A stretch of DNA of 64,000 nt. It comes from Formicarius rufipectus (lineage: Eukaryota > Chordata > Aves > Passeriformes > Formicariidae). Under the pieces are notes generated by a model. It was not told the DNA's origin. It ran no database searches and was given only the letters and a program-made list of their open reading frames with translations. Numbering within the stretch: position 1 is the stretch's first letter; the number at the start of each line of letters is the position of its first letter. Made by a program: the position numbers and the translations under genes. The stretch is from contig VXAU01002309.1 of assembly GCA_013399695.1 (NCBI GenBank), positions 418,596 through 482,595 of the forward strand, read 5' to 3'. This document shows positions 19,515 to 30,656 of this stretch, piece by piece.

Positions 19515-22500
19515 GAGAGAGGGGGAAAGATAGAAGGGAAGAAGAAAGAATTGAATAATCTCCCTTACATGGTGCAAAACCCAGTATGCCTACTGTGGAA
19601 AAAGAAATCTTTCTGGAAAGGATTTAGCAACTGAGAAGCTGTGGTTAGTAGGTCAGCTGGTTGCAGCAGGAGGAGGGGCTGACAAGACACAGAAGACCAA
19701 CATTCCCTGGACTCTGTGTGTATCTCTTCTGTTTTACAGCACCGCCTCATTTGTGGGTTTTGTGCTCTGGAACTCCTGCTCCGTATACCTGTTCCACTGT
19801 CTGTGGTCCATGGGGTTTTGCAGACTGATCTCTTTACTTTCTTGTTTCTCTCTGGTTTTACACCTTTCTGTAACTTTATTGGATCTTCAGCCCTTTGCTG
19901 TCTGTGAATTTGCTAGGATCCCAAATAGCGTTTCAAGTGTAGCAGCTCCTTATAGCTTTTGTGGGAAAAAGAAAGAGCCTCCAGCAGTGTTACGCTACAT
20001 GAGCCATAGAGGTGGGTGAGTCCCTTGCAGCCCTGCCTCCATATCCACTTGGGGTCACCATATTGTAGGAGAGCAAGATGCATTTACAGGATGAACCATG
20101 AACAGTTGCCCAAGCAGACATCCCATCCTCCCTTCAGTTGGCAGTGCTGCAAATGCTTCCCTCGGCTACAGTTTACAAGCAGCATGATAGGGAGCAATTC
20201 TCCCTCTGGTAAGAGCAGGCAGAAAGGAGTCACCATAAATTTTTGGAGAGCAGAAGGATGCAAGGCAAGCAGAGTTGTCCTTCTAGGGCAGGAGCAGCAC
20301 CAGAAAAACCAGTAGCAAGGGCTTGTGCACAAAAACAAACTTACGGAATTTGTGGACGATATTTTCCTTCATGGAGTAGGGGGTGATGCATTTGGTATAG
20401 CTTGCTGGATTAATGTAAGTATAACATGTTTCATATTGTGAGCTTCCCAGATAGCAGAGCAAACTGTTGACATTTAGCAGAGTTTTTTTTGGGGTGGTGT
20501 TGGGGTAGCCTTGGCTGGTAGCCAGACTCCTTCTCAGCTGCTTTCAATCTTCTCAGTGGGACAGAGAAAGAGGAAGAACAGCAGTGAGAAAGCTTGTGGG
20601 TGGAGGGTAGATTCCTTACCAGTTACTGCCATGAAGAAAACAGACTTCACCTGGAGAAAATAAACTTATTGCCAATGAAAAATATTTAATCACTGTATTG
20701 GGTAGTGGAAAACAAAAAGACAGTAAAACTGCACCTTTCTTCCCCTCGTTCCTGTGCCAAACTTCACTCATTCACTGCAAACTCCTTTATGTTTCCCAGG
20801 CAGCACAGACAGGGTGAGGGAAGATGGTGGCTACAGTCAGTAAATATTCAGCAGCTCTTCTCTGTACTGGGGAGGTTGGATGCCGGGGAGGCCTCTGTCT
20901 CTATCTCACCAACCTATCCCATGAATAGTCTATAGTGTCATCTTTATAAGGATGCATCAGCTTCAAATGCTACCTTTCTCCTTGGAAAGCTTTTATTTTG
21001 ATTTGGGGTTTTTAATACGAGCCATGACTGGAGCATGTGTTACACTTTGCAGCTCATGTGAAACAGAAGCTCTTAATGATATGTGTGCCTCATGATCACT
21101 CAAACATAAGAAAAATCAAGGAGGAAAGAAAATGGAGGAAGAAGCAGAATGGAACCAAGTGTGGAGAGCTTGTTCCACTCAAACAGCATATACACACTGA
21201 TTTATGAAATGCAATCGTATTCTCAATAATCACCACAGACCACTGACACATGGCAGCTAATGGAGGTAAGGTCATTAGGAAAACCCAACCTTTCCAGTTA
21301 CTCACTGGAAAATAAGATGAGTTTATTGCAAGCTCTGAACAGTCTTAATGAGGAACATAGTCATATTCATCATGGAACTGCCTGGTGGCCAAAAAACATT
21401 CAGTGTAGCCACTTGACCCCCATGGCCAGTTGAAAAGGGAAAGACTACATATCCCTTCTCAAGGTGGGCCCTCACACCACTCACCTGGCCCCTCACCTTC
21501 CTACTCCTCCCCAGAGGGAAGAGGACAATGGCCCAGGCAGTATTGCCTCAGGGGATAGCCCCGTGGGAGCGAGGGGTGCAGCTCTCAGTGCTTTACTGAT
21601 TCTCCCTGAGCTATTTTTTATATCCTCCTGGAACTAAGTTCTCAGTGGAACAGGTATCCCAGCTGTGAGGAATCTATTCACAGAGAAAAAGAAACATCAC
21701 CTAATTTGAGTCAAGAACTGCTCATTTCAAAGGTTATCCAAGCACTCTCCAGTATTTTTTATTTTTTTTTTCCACTTTACAGTGAGTTTTCTTCTCTGGT
21801 TAAGCTACAGTTCCCTAAAAGATGTTTACTTGTAATTGAAAGACTGAGTCGACTCTCACTCTAATAACCAGGAAAACACAATAGTAAAATGAGAAAACAA
21901 AACATTACTCTGACAGTAATGAGGCACATGCTTAGACATTTATCTGTCCTTTTACGGGACAGTAATTTTATGATTGAAAAGCCTTGGGTTTTAGCTTCAG
22001 GCCTGGGAAGAAATTGCCAGGCCCTGGCCAAAATTGCCTCATTTAGCATATGGCAATGTTGTATATAATTAGTGTATTCATTTTCATTCTTAAAAACTAG
22101 TAAATGCAGCTTGTTTGAATTTCCTCCTGAAGTTAAATTTATTAGCTACTGAACACAGAGACTATGCCAACTGTTTCAAGGAGATTATATCTTGTCTTTC
22201 CACCATTTTCTAACAGTTTTTAATTAGTATCACATGGGTGACTCTTCCCTTTCTATAAGAAACTTCAGAGTGGGCAACAGCTTTCTGCTGTCCCTTTTGT
22301 TCCTTAGTATGTTTTAATGATAAAGGTTTCTTTGGTTCACCTCCATCTGAAAAGCAGCAAGGGTGCCACTTGTTCACAGAAAATTACTTTAAATTCATCA
22401 GCTCTCCCAGACCTAATAAAGTGACATGTTTACAGTGTTAAAGGAAATCAGGTATTTAAATGTTAAATGAAAAAAACACATACTTATGTAGTGTTATAAT

Positions 22501-23969
22501 AATACCGTTTGCCTGGCCTTTCTCAGCTCATTCATCACCCAGCAATCTCCACACAAGATGCTGGGGAGTCTGTGTGCTTCAATGCTATGCATATATTTAT
22601 TCAAGTCCAAATTCACCATAAATCATGTATTGTAGTAGTGTCCCCCTTTGCTGGTGGCAACTGCTGCAGTAGGGAGAGAGTCATTCCCCAGGCATGGGGC
22701 AGTGTGGATGGAGCAAAGGAAACACACTGGCAAGGGGGTACTGTTACTACATCCCCCTTGTGCTTCTCAGATGAATCCCAGTCATGCTACTTGATCCACT
22801 ACAGAAGTGCTGCTGGTCCCTTCCGTGCTGCTGATCCCACTGCAAAGAGCTGGAAGCAGAAAGCCTGAACTCTTACTGGGCTCCTGGATCATGGCTACTG
22901 ATACACTCTTCATTTTGAAGGCCAGTCTGTAGTGCTGCCACTGAAGCGAGGGCTGTGTGACCGGTAGAATGTCATGTTTCTCTGGCATCCAGCCATGCCG
23001 TTCCTAGCTCCATGTGCCCTGCTTAGCCATTTTGTTACCTAAGTCCATGGTGCTAAACAGCATTACTGCCCCAATTGAGAAGTGCCCACACCGCTTGAGA
23101 TCCTTTTAAAGAACAGAAACCTGTCCCATTGCAGGCAACAGATACAGGTGATGGGATCTCCAGTTCTATAATGGCTTTTTTCTTGAGAATTTTAAAATCT
23201 CCTAATCTAGTTCTGAAATTCACTGATCAGATGTGCACTGATTGGGGGAAAAGGAAAAAAAAAAAAAAGAAAAAAGAAAAAAAAATCAGTATTCTATGAC
23301 TTCCCTTAAAGGGGATAATGGCAGTCCCTTTGGTAAGTAACTCTTGTCAAGTTATGGTTTATATGTGGTTTCCCAAGTCAGCTCATTGCAGGTGAGCTGA
23401 ATGCACTTCACTCTGGATGTAGCTTTGCAAGAGCAATAATTTGTTTGCCTCTTACACGTAACTTATTCCCACTCTCCTAAATACAGCATCACCTGTCATC
23501 ATGCTCATAGAGCTCTGCTCAGACGCCTTACCAGTGTAGTGAGTTTAGCCTTCTCAGGCACATTTACTTATTGCTGGGTCCCAGCATGCTGCTTCTCACA
23601 AATCCTGTAGAAAAGGACAGTCAGAGTGAGCAGCTAGAATCTTAATGCTTGGTATATAACAACCAGAATTTTTACTTTCTTTCCATTCAATTTGTATTAA
23701 ATTATATAAAAAGGAAATCTCCACTTTTCCAACAAGCTGAAAGTCCTTCACAGGACTCCCCATCAAAAGACATGATGGTCTGCTACTGACCAAGTCTAAG
23801 GAAGAGCTTTCAGGGAGATACACAGTTTGCTTTTTCCCTACTGAATAGAAAGATGCTCCTATTTTGTTCTAACACATAGCTAACTGAGTGCTTAAATGAT
23901 TTGCACTGACACAGCATGTCAGGATATGAATCACACATGTCAAAATAACCTCAACTCTCTACCCTTACC
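19515..23969. other. Intergenic sequence without recognised gene
   Basis: This is mixed-composition single-copy-looking DNA. A moderately GC-rich patch at about 21400-21600 and an A-rich run near 23251-23286 are visible. Open frames such as 22509-22868 (+, 119 codons) show no domain, signal or membrane pattern that I trust. Confidence 0.55.
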
Positions 23970-23970
23970 T

Positions 23971-24024
23971 GTTGATAAATGATAAATCTATTGATGTTGA
24001 TAAATGATGTTGATAAATCTATTC
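23971..24024. repeat. Degenerate GTTGATAAAT tandem repeat
   Basis: Three GTTGATAAAT segments are mixed with GATAAATCTATT and GATG pieces, giving a short imperfect tandem array of about 54 bp. Confidence 0.75.
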
Positions 24025-27000
24025 TTCTCTTGCAAGGACCCCATGTGACTTTTTTGATCCTTGTTGAACTCTTCCATTTAGCTCCATGTGCAGAGATTGG
24101 TGTAAGTCTATAATGAAAATGTGCTGTTTTCTAAGAGGAAAGGATGCTCCTTACATATAAGATGAAGACTGTGCTGAATTTCTATCTAATAATTCAATCA
24201 CTTTCATAGAGTTAGGCAGAATATATAAATTTTTAAGTGGTAGCCATCTCTTTTCCCTGCTCCTGCTGAACCACCATCAGACTCTACTCTGTTGTTTTGT
24301 GCTACAAACCATCTGGAGAACATGTGGTCCCATAATTCCTCCAGCTGGCTGTCTTTGCTGAATTTCAATCTTCCTCGTAACTCCAGTGGTAGTTGTGAGA
24401 TTAAATACCTTTTCTTATACCTGTAGATCTCAGAGACAGCAAGTCCTTCATTCAGTTAAGCAAATCTACTTGTCACTCAAACTGACTGCCAGGGTTAATA
24501 AAAGAATTTTGTCTCTGCCAGGAAGTCTCTGCAGTAGTGGTCTCTTCAGTGATGCAATAGCAGTGATCTCTATGGTGATACAATAACACCACAGAATGAA
24601 ACATTTGGCTATAGAAAGCAGCCAGCAGGCACTGGGACAATAGCTCTTTTTAAATGGTTTAAAGAGGATGAGGTGTGTAAATAAGTAGATGACATAGTTT
24701 TGGCATATTTCTGAACTAAAAGAGGGTGAACTTCTTTATCTCCGGTAACTATTGATTTAATATTGAGATGTATCGCAAGAAAAATATTGTCATCATAAAT
24801 CATAAATTATACTCCTAGCTTTGTAACTGGAAGTCTTTTTCATTATTAAACCTTCTTTCTTGACTCTTGCAGTAGTAAACTGACAATCAGTCTTCATGAT
24901 GTTTTTTCATCTGGACAGACTTTCAGAGTTTTTATCATTATGAATGTCAGGATGACATAGTGAATAGAAGAAGCTTGAACTCTTGTCACACTGTTGGGAT
25001 TTATTAGAACAGTCAGGAACAAAGCAAACGTGTTAATTTTTGCTTGGTTAAAAACAGCAAACTGAATAACAGAGCATGCAGACTCTGTAATGTAATCCTG
25101 GCTGACCAGTTTCTTCCCTGTTTCTCCACTTTTGTGCTTAATACAGAATTTCTTTGTGGTTCCCAGTGTGTAGATTACTTCCCAATGCAGAGATTTTCTC
25201 AAGGTCCATCTTAAATTTCCATGGCTGATCACATACTTCTCCTTTCACAGCATCTTACTACTGTGTAACATCAATGTCTGGTTTGGAAAAGTCACATGCA
25301 GTTGTTTTTGTTTGGCTTCTTCAGTATGATAATGCTGGCCAAAGAAAAGAAGACTGCCTTATTTTATACAGACGTAAGCAGATGCTTGGAGAACCATTGG
25401 AAGTTCCAAATGGGAAGCTGTGGGAATGACCACTCCACTTCCCTGTTTGAAGTAATTTCTTCAGAGAAACCAATTTTCCCTGCAAAAAAAGTCTTTTAGC
25501 TCCTGCTCTTAAGAACACAGAAATCTTACATCAATTGTCTATATCATATAGGATTAGACCAACTGTCCAGGATGTCTGTCTTGTCTATATCTATCAAGTG
25601 GACATGTCATGCTGGAGAGAGCTAATTGTACTTGGCAATGGCAATATATTTTTCCTGGCCCTCTCTTCCTATTCCCACTTTTCATGAGGTTAATTATCTT
25701 GTATAGTCTGTAGTGCATGGCTGTGCATTCAGCAAAGGTGCCTGGGATAGCTGAAACATTTAGATATTTCACTTTCTTGCCATTTGCTGATGGGGTATCT
25801 CTGCTAAGCCAGAATTTTTACAATTTATTTTGAGACTAATTCCTAACACACTTCCTAGTCTGCTTAGTAGCTATTGTGCATTAAAAATCATCTTTCTCCT
25901 ACTTAATTCTGATCAAGAACTTGCATTATTTCAGGATTATTGTTTTTCATTTAAAACCAGTGCTAACCATTTAATTCTGTTGATTTGTATGCTAGCTGTT
26001 TACAATCAGTAGAGAACCTTGAATCTAGGGATTTAAACAGATTTTCAGCTGTCTGATGATGGCCCTGAGAGTCTGAGTTTGAGGGATGCCAAAGGATAAC
26101 CTTTTCACAGAGTTTGAGCAAGTTTAGTGGTTGAGGGAGTAAAGATCCATTTTGTCTCAGAATTAGTCCACCGTTAGGACTTGTCAGACATCACCCCTAG
26201 GATGTGTCAATAATGTTTTGGAGGCAGTTTGAAAAGAAGGTTATCCTGCGTGGCCCCTTTACTGAGCTAACAAGTGTCTGAGAGAGAAGACCTCAAGAAA
26301 ACCTCCTGGAATTGCTCTCTCTAAAGCTGATGGTTATCCTCATCAGTAACATGGTTGAAACATTAGCTCCAGACCATGCTATCTTCAGGGAAGATTTTTC
26401 AGAGCTGTGTAAGCAGTTGCATGATTTGCTTGAGAGATGAGGGGAGACAAGCACAGTAACATTTGGCCTTCGCTCGAAGACGATGACTTCAGTGATGGTA
26501 GACAATCCAAAAAGTGCATTTGTTGATACAGTACGCCTCTGAGCCAGGCAAATGATTCCACTGTAAGCCAAATTTATGTCTCGGACAAATGGTATAAATT
26601 ATCAACAAACCAGACCAGACCTGTTGTTAACTATGGAAGAGAGCCCTCAGATGACAGGAGTGTGATGACAAAGACTTTACAGTGTAGTATGCAGGGCTTT
26701 TCCAGCTCTCAGAATTTGAACAGGGAGAGATAAATGCGCAGATTCAGATCTCTGCAGCTTTGCCACCCTGTGCTTAACAAGACTACGAGTTGGCCATAGA
26801 GACGATCCCAAGAGACATTCCATAATCTCTCTGGAGCCAGGACCGGATTTTCGAAGAAGCCAAGGGAAAAAACCAGTATTTTTCACTGAATGAGTTTCCT
26901 TTCTACTGAGGTCATAGCGTATTGAGAGTGGGTAATTGAGCTATCTGCAAAATGTTCCTGTACTCTCCCAAGCTTAAAAAAAAAAAAGGAGCCAGCTCTT

Positions 27001-28399
27001 CCTTGTAGAGAAGCTCTGTGCAAAACAAATTGTCAGGAACCTTAAGCAAGCTGTGGCCCTGTCTTCTTTTATACTACAGAATGCCTCTGTTCTCCAAAGG
27101 TTTCTAGTCATAATGACTTCTTGCAGTATTTTCTATTACTCAGCATTTTATTAAAACTAGTGGAAAAAACAGCAAACCAACGTGGGCCGCAGTGTGGAAA
27201 TGGCAATCAATCCAGGGTTACTTAAAAAACTCACAACTGTTGACACTTATTTCCACTATCCATTTTGTTCTGGAATTGAATTTTGAAATTTTTGAAAATT
27301 TTAATTTAAAAATTACTGGTAATATCAGACATCTAAGTCTTCTGAAACCTCAGATAAAATTTGCATTTAAAGGATATAACAAACTATTCAACTGTCTCAA
27401 TGAAAGGCATCCATACAAGTTTCAGATGAGTGTTTTATAGGTCCCTAGATCCTGTGGCCTTATTGCTGTGCAGTCCCTGAAACAAACAGGTTGACACAAA
27501 TGACAAACAGATTTCAGTTTTTTATTCTGGAAGTAACACTGATTTTTAATATAATGATGCTCCAGTACAGAGTTTTTTTAAATGCTTCACCGTCCCAGAC
27601 ACCAAAAAACCAATAGTGAAAGCACTGATGAATGGACCTGTTCCCTTTTTGGGCAGACTAGTAGCCTCAGATAGGCACATTATTCATATTGGTCAGAAAA
27701 TGCCAGTTTTGTTTCTCAAAGGTGACTTGGACTATCTGTGAAAGAGTCCTGAAAAGTTTGGGAACGGAAAAGGAACTGTTTAAAAAAAGACAAATCCAGA
27801 GATAAATTTCCAGCTTTTGAAACATAATTTCAAGAAGGAAGACCTTTTCAGAAACTTTTTGTTGTTTTTATTGTTCTTCAAGAAAAGATAAGCTAGAGGA
27901 TCCCATGGACCCACCCACCCTGTGAGTCCATTGGACTTGGGGGTGTGCAGGGGAGATGATGTGACATGCTAATGGAGAAGAGTGGCCCCTGCTTATTGTC
28001 AAATTGAAACTAGTGCACAGAATGCGCTGGGGATTAAACTGGGATGGGAGAAGTACAGAGTGGAGTCAGGACAGGGCTAACAGCTGATACAAATCAGGGC
28101 TTGAGATCCATAGAATCATTTTTGCAGCAGCACTTGCAGTATGAGTTGTTCCTGAACTTCTCTGATGCTTGAAAGCAATTGCCTTCTCCATCTGTGGGCA
28201 AGCATTGAAATGGAGAATGCCAACCTCCCTTTCTTCTTCACATTGAACATCCCAAGAAAAACATGAGTTATTTCTCCTGTCACTCAGCCCCTGGTAGCAG
28301 AGATGAACCATTACAAATGACATGTGAACAGGGATGTTATTGTTCCTGCCTAGAACAATGAATATTTGTAGTATGGTATTTGTTCACATTTTGCTGTGG
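24025..28399. other. Intergenic sequence; one coding-like but broken stretch
   Basis: No intact gene is recognised. At 26294-26437 (+) a 48-codon open run reads like protein, and the same frame continues with several stops to about 26889, which could be a decayed coding remnant or chance. A short A run lies near 26976. Confidence 0.5.
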
Positions 28400-28446
28400 T
28401 GGTTTTTTTTGTTGTTGTTGGTTGTTTTTTGTTTTTTGTTTTTTTT
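28400..28446. repeat. T-rich (GTT)n/(GTTTT)n simple repeat
   Basis: GGTTTTTTTTGTTGTTGTTG is followed by further GTTTT units. It is low-complexity sequence just upstream of the CpG-enriched patch. Confidence 0.75.
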
Positions 28447-28784
28447 ATGGAGACCAATCCCAAGCAGATATTGCTGCCTTGCACCAGGTTCTTATTTGTC
28501 TGTGCCCTGTGCAGCAGCAATTCCTGTCTGCAGATCTTCCAGCTGAAAGGAATTTCTAAAGCACTCTGCATTGGTCTAATGATCAGGGATTCCACAGTTT
28601 CACCATCACAGAGCTCAGGAGGAGTCATTTCAGCCTTTTTTGTGGCCTGTGTAGGTCCTGACCCAGGCAATCTGGGAAGTGTGAGTAGCAGGGACCTCAG
28701 GGTTCAAGCACTCCAGCAGCCAGCTGTTGTCTCCATCCCGTGGGCAGTGCAAGCAGGGTGGGCAGGCAGTCTGAAGGCTGGAGA

Positions 28785-29280
28785 GGAGCGAGAGATATTC
28801 CATTGCGTGGCAAAGCAGCGACCAATCACCACGGCTCAGCTGATGCCACAGACTGGCCCCGCTGCTGCTCTCCAGCCTCCAACCATCAGGTTTCTCCTCC
28901 AGCGCTATCTTATCAAGAAGGCGTTGTGCAAACGCAGAGCTGAGGATATTTCAGGGTGGAACGAGACGATTGCTCGCTGTGCTTGTGGCTTGTGCTGCCA
29001 CAGCTGTGTGCGCTCTGGCTACTCGTTAATGGGATGACACTGCCATCTCCCGACACCGGGCTACGGCTGGATGGAGCGCTCTGCACCCTCCTCTCGGGAT
29101 TCTGCGGGGAAAGCAGCAGGAAGCAGAAAGGGGTGAGGTGCTTGGGGGCCTGAGTACGGTTCACATTTATGTTTTTGTTTCAGGGGGTGTTTGAAGACCT
29201 GGACGCAGGCAGGGGTAGTAGGTCACTCTCCGGGATGCGAGACGGTCACAGCTGGTGCAGGAGTGAGCACAATGAGACGG
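28785..29280. promoter_or_regulatory. CpG-enriched patch with CCAAT box (candidate promoter or enhancer)
   Basis: By eye I count about two dozen CpG dinucleotides in roughly 500 bp, in sequence visibly richer in G and C than the surrounding AT-rich DNA, where whole 60-base lines have none. A CCAAT box lies in GCGACCAATCACC near 28822, and a possible splice donor (GGGGTGAGGTG) near 29131. The longest uninterrupted open frame of the intergenic part (28396-29037, +) overlaps it, but it resembles no protein I know. In mammals the EYA4-TCF21 interval hosts the lncRNA TARID; linking this patch to such a transcript is speculation. Confidence 0.4.
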
Positions 29281-29652
29281 AGGTGGCACAAGGAGATAAG
29301 CCCCAATGCAGCAGGAGCTTGGGAGGCATACAGAAGTGACTGAAGGTGAAATTTGAGCTGGCTGGCACCGCCATTAAGAGCAGGGTAGTCAGGAAACAAT
29401 AAATTGCCAGCGCTCCTCCCTGCCCACTCCTTCACCACACCTGGACCACTTTCCCTGAGGAGGAACGCATTAGCGTAACTTTACCCTTCAGAATGACACT
29501 AATATGTGTTGGAAACTCATGCATCTTTACGTTTAACTATTAAAAGTACAATTTCCACTGAGACAAACCAAAGCTTGGGAGACAAAAGACGGGAAAGTGC
29601 GTTTCCATTCCCTGCGCCTGCAGCCTTGTGCCTGTTGTTGCTCCAGCACACC

Positions 29653-29673
29653 GCGACGTCTGTGGGACGTCGC
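29653..29673. promoter_or_regulatory. GCGACGTC inverted pair (CRE/ATF-like cores)
   Basis: GCGACGTC, a five-base spacer TGTGG, then GACGTCGC form a perfect 8-bp inverted repeat with four CpGs. Each arm holds the palindromic GACGTC core related to CREB/ATF/bZIP sites. It lies 3' of the CpG-enriched patch, in a second small CpG cluster (about 29460-29700). Confidence 0.4.
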
Positions 29674-29700
29674 TGGAAATGCGGTCCCGTGCTAAACTGA

Positions 29701-30576
29701 AGGCCAGTAATTCCCAGCAAAAGCACCAGGGGTCATTCTACTCTTTATTTCCACCTTAGACCAGCTTCTCAGCACAACGGCGCTATCATCTCTCCCCTTC
29801 TCTCCTCTCCCTTCCGATTGCCTACGATAAAGTTGAACTGCAAATAAGGTTGTGTTTAGACAGGAAAGTGGTGGGAATACTGTCTGAGTAAAGACAGGGG
29901 GATCTGCCCTGGTGGAAAGGCTTTTGAGTGGTTTATAGTATTTGCCTTTAGTTGTACACATTCCTTGAACAAATCACATCCACTCATTTATTATCATGCT
30001 AAACAATGCAGTAGGTCTAATACACAGGTGTGTCACTCAGGTTAGAGACATCGGCAATGGAACATAATTTTTCCAGATAGAGTGAAGTTGTGTTAATACA
30101 ATGTCAGAGGTGACCGCTTTAGAGAGATCAGGAGGGAAGGGAACATAGGAAGGAAAATAAGCCGAACAAAATGTTCACACAAACTTGGAATAAAATTACC
30201 AACAACAGGTGTTCATTATCTCCCCTGACATGTACAAAACAGTGATGAATTTTTTTTGTTTTAACAATAATTCTTATTTTAAATTTAAGTATTTCTCTAG
30301 CTGATGATGGTTTGATCTAAAAGGCACGATAATCAACGGGAACTTTCCATAGGCTTCAGCCCATGTCATATGCATCAGATGGATTTATTTTTCATGGATG
30401 TAGTAATGAGGAATAGATTGAGGCTAGAAAACCCAGGGCTTCTTGTTAAAACAGGTTACATATGTAAAAAATGTGCACCTCTTGCCAACTACCGTGACTG
30501 TTTTCCATGTTAAATGTAAGGTGTTTGAGGCCCAGAATCCCACAGGAACAGAGGTGCAAGTTTAGGGGAATGTAAA
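29701..30576. other. Intergenic sequence, nothing recognised
   Basis: AT-rich DNA between the CpG-enriched zone and the CA microsatellite. I see no gene, RNA or clear repeat. Confidence 0.55.

Positions 30577-30652
<76 letters not shown>
30577..30652. repeat. (CA)n microsatellite
   Basis: About 76 bp of near-perfect CA dinucleotides contain one AAAC interruption near 30591. A minus-strand open frame across it is only a Val-Cys repeat and is not a gene. Confidence 0.98.

Positions 30653-30656
<4 letters not shown>

Noticed and set aside
28396..29037. 213-codon + strand open frame
   Set aside because: It starts in a T-rich simple repeat, has no domain or homology I can recognise, overlaps other open frames in both directions, and its length is explained by the CpG- and GC-rich patch having fewer stop codons.
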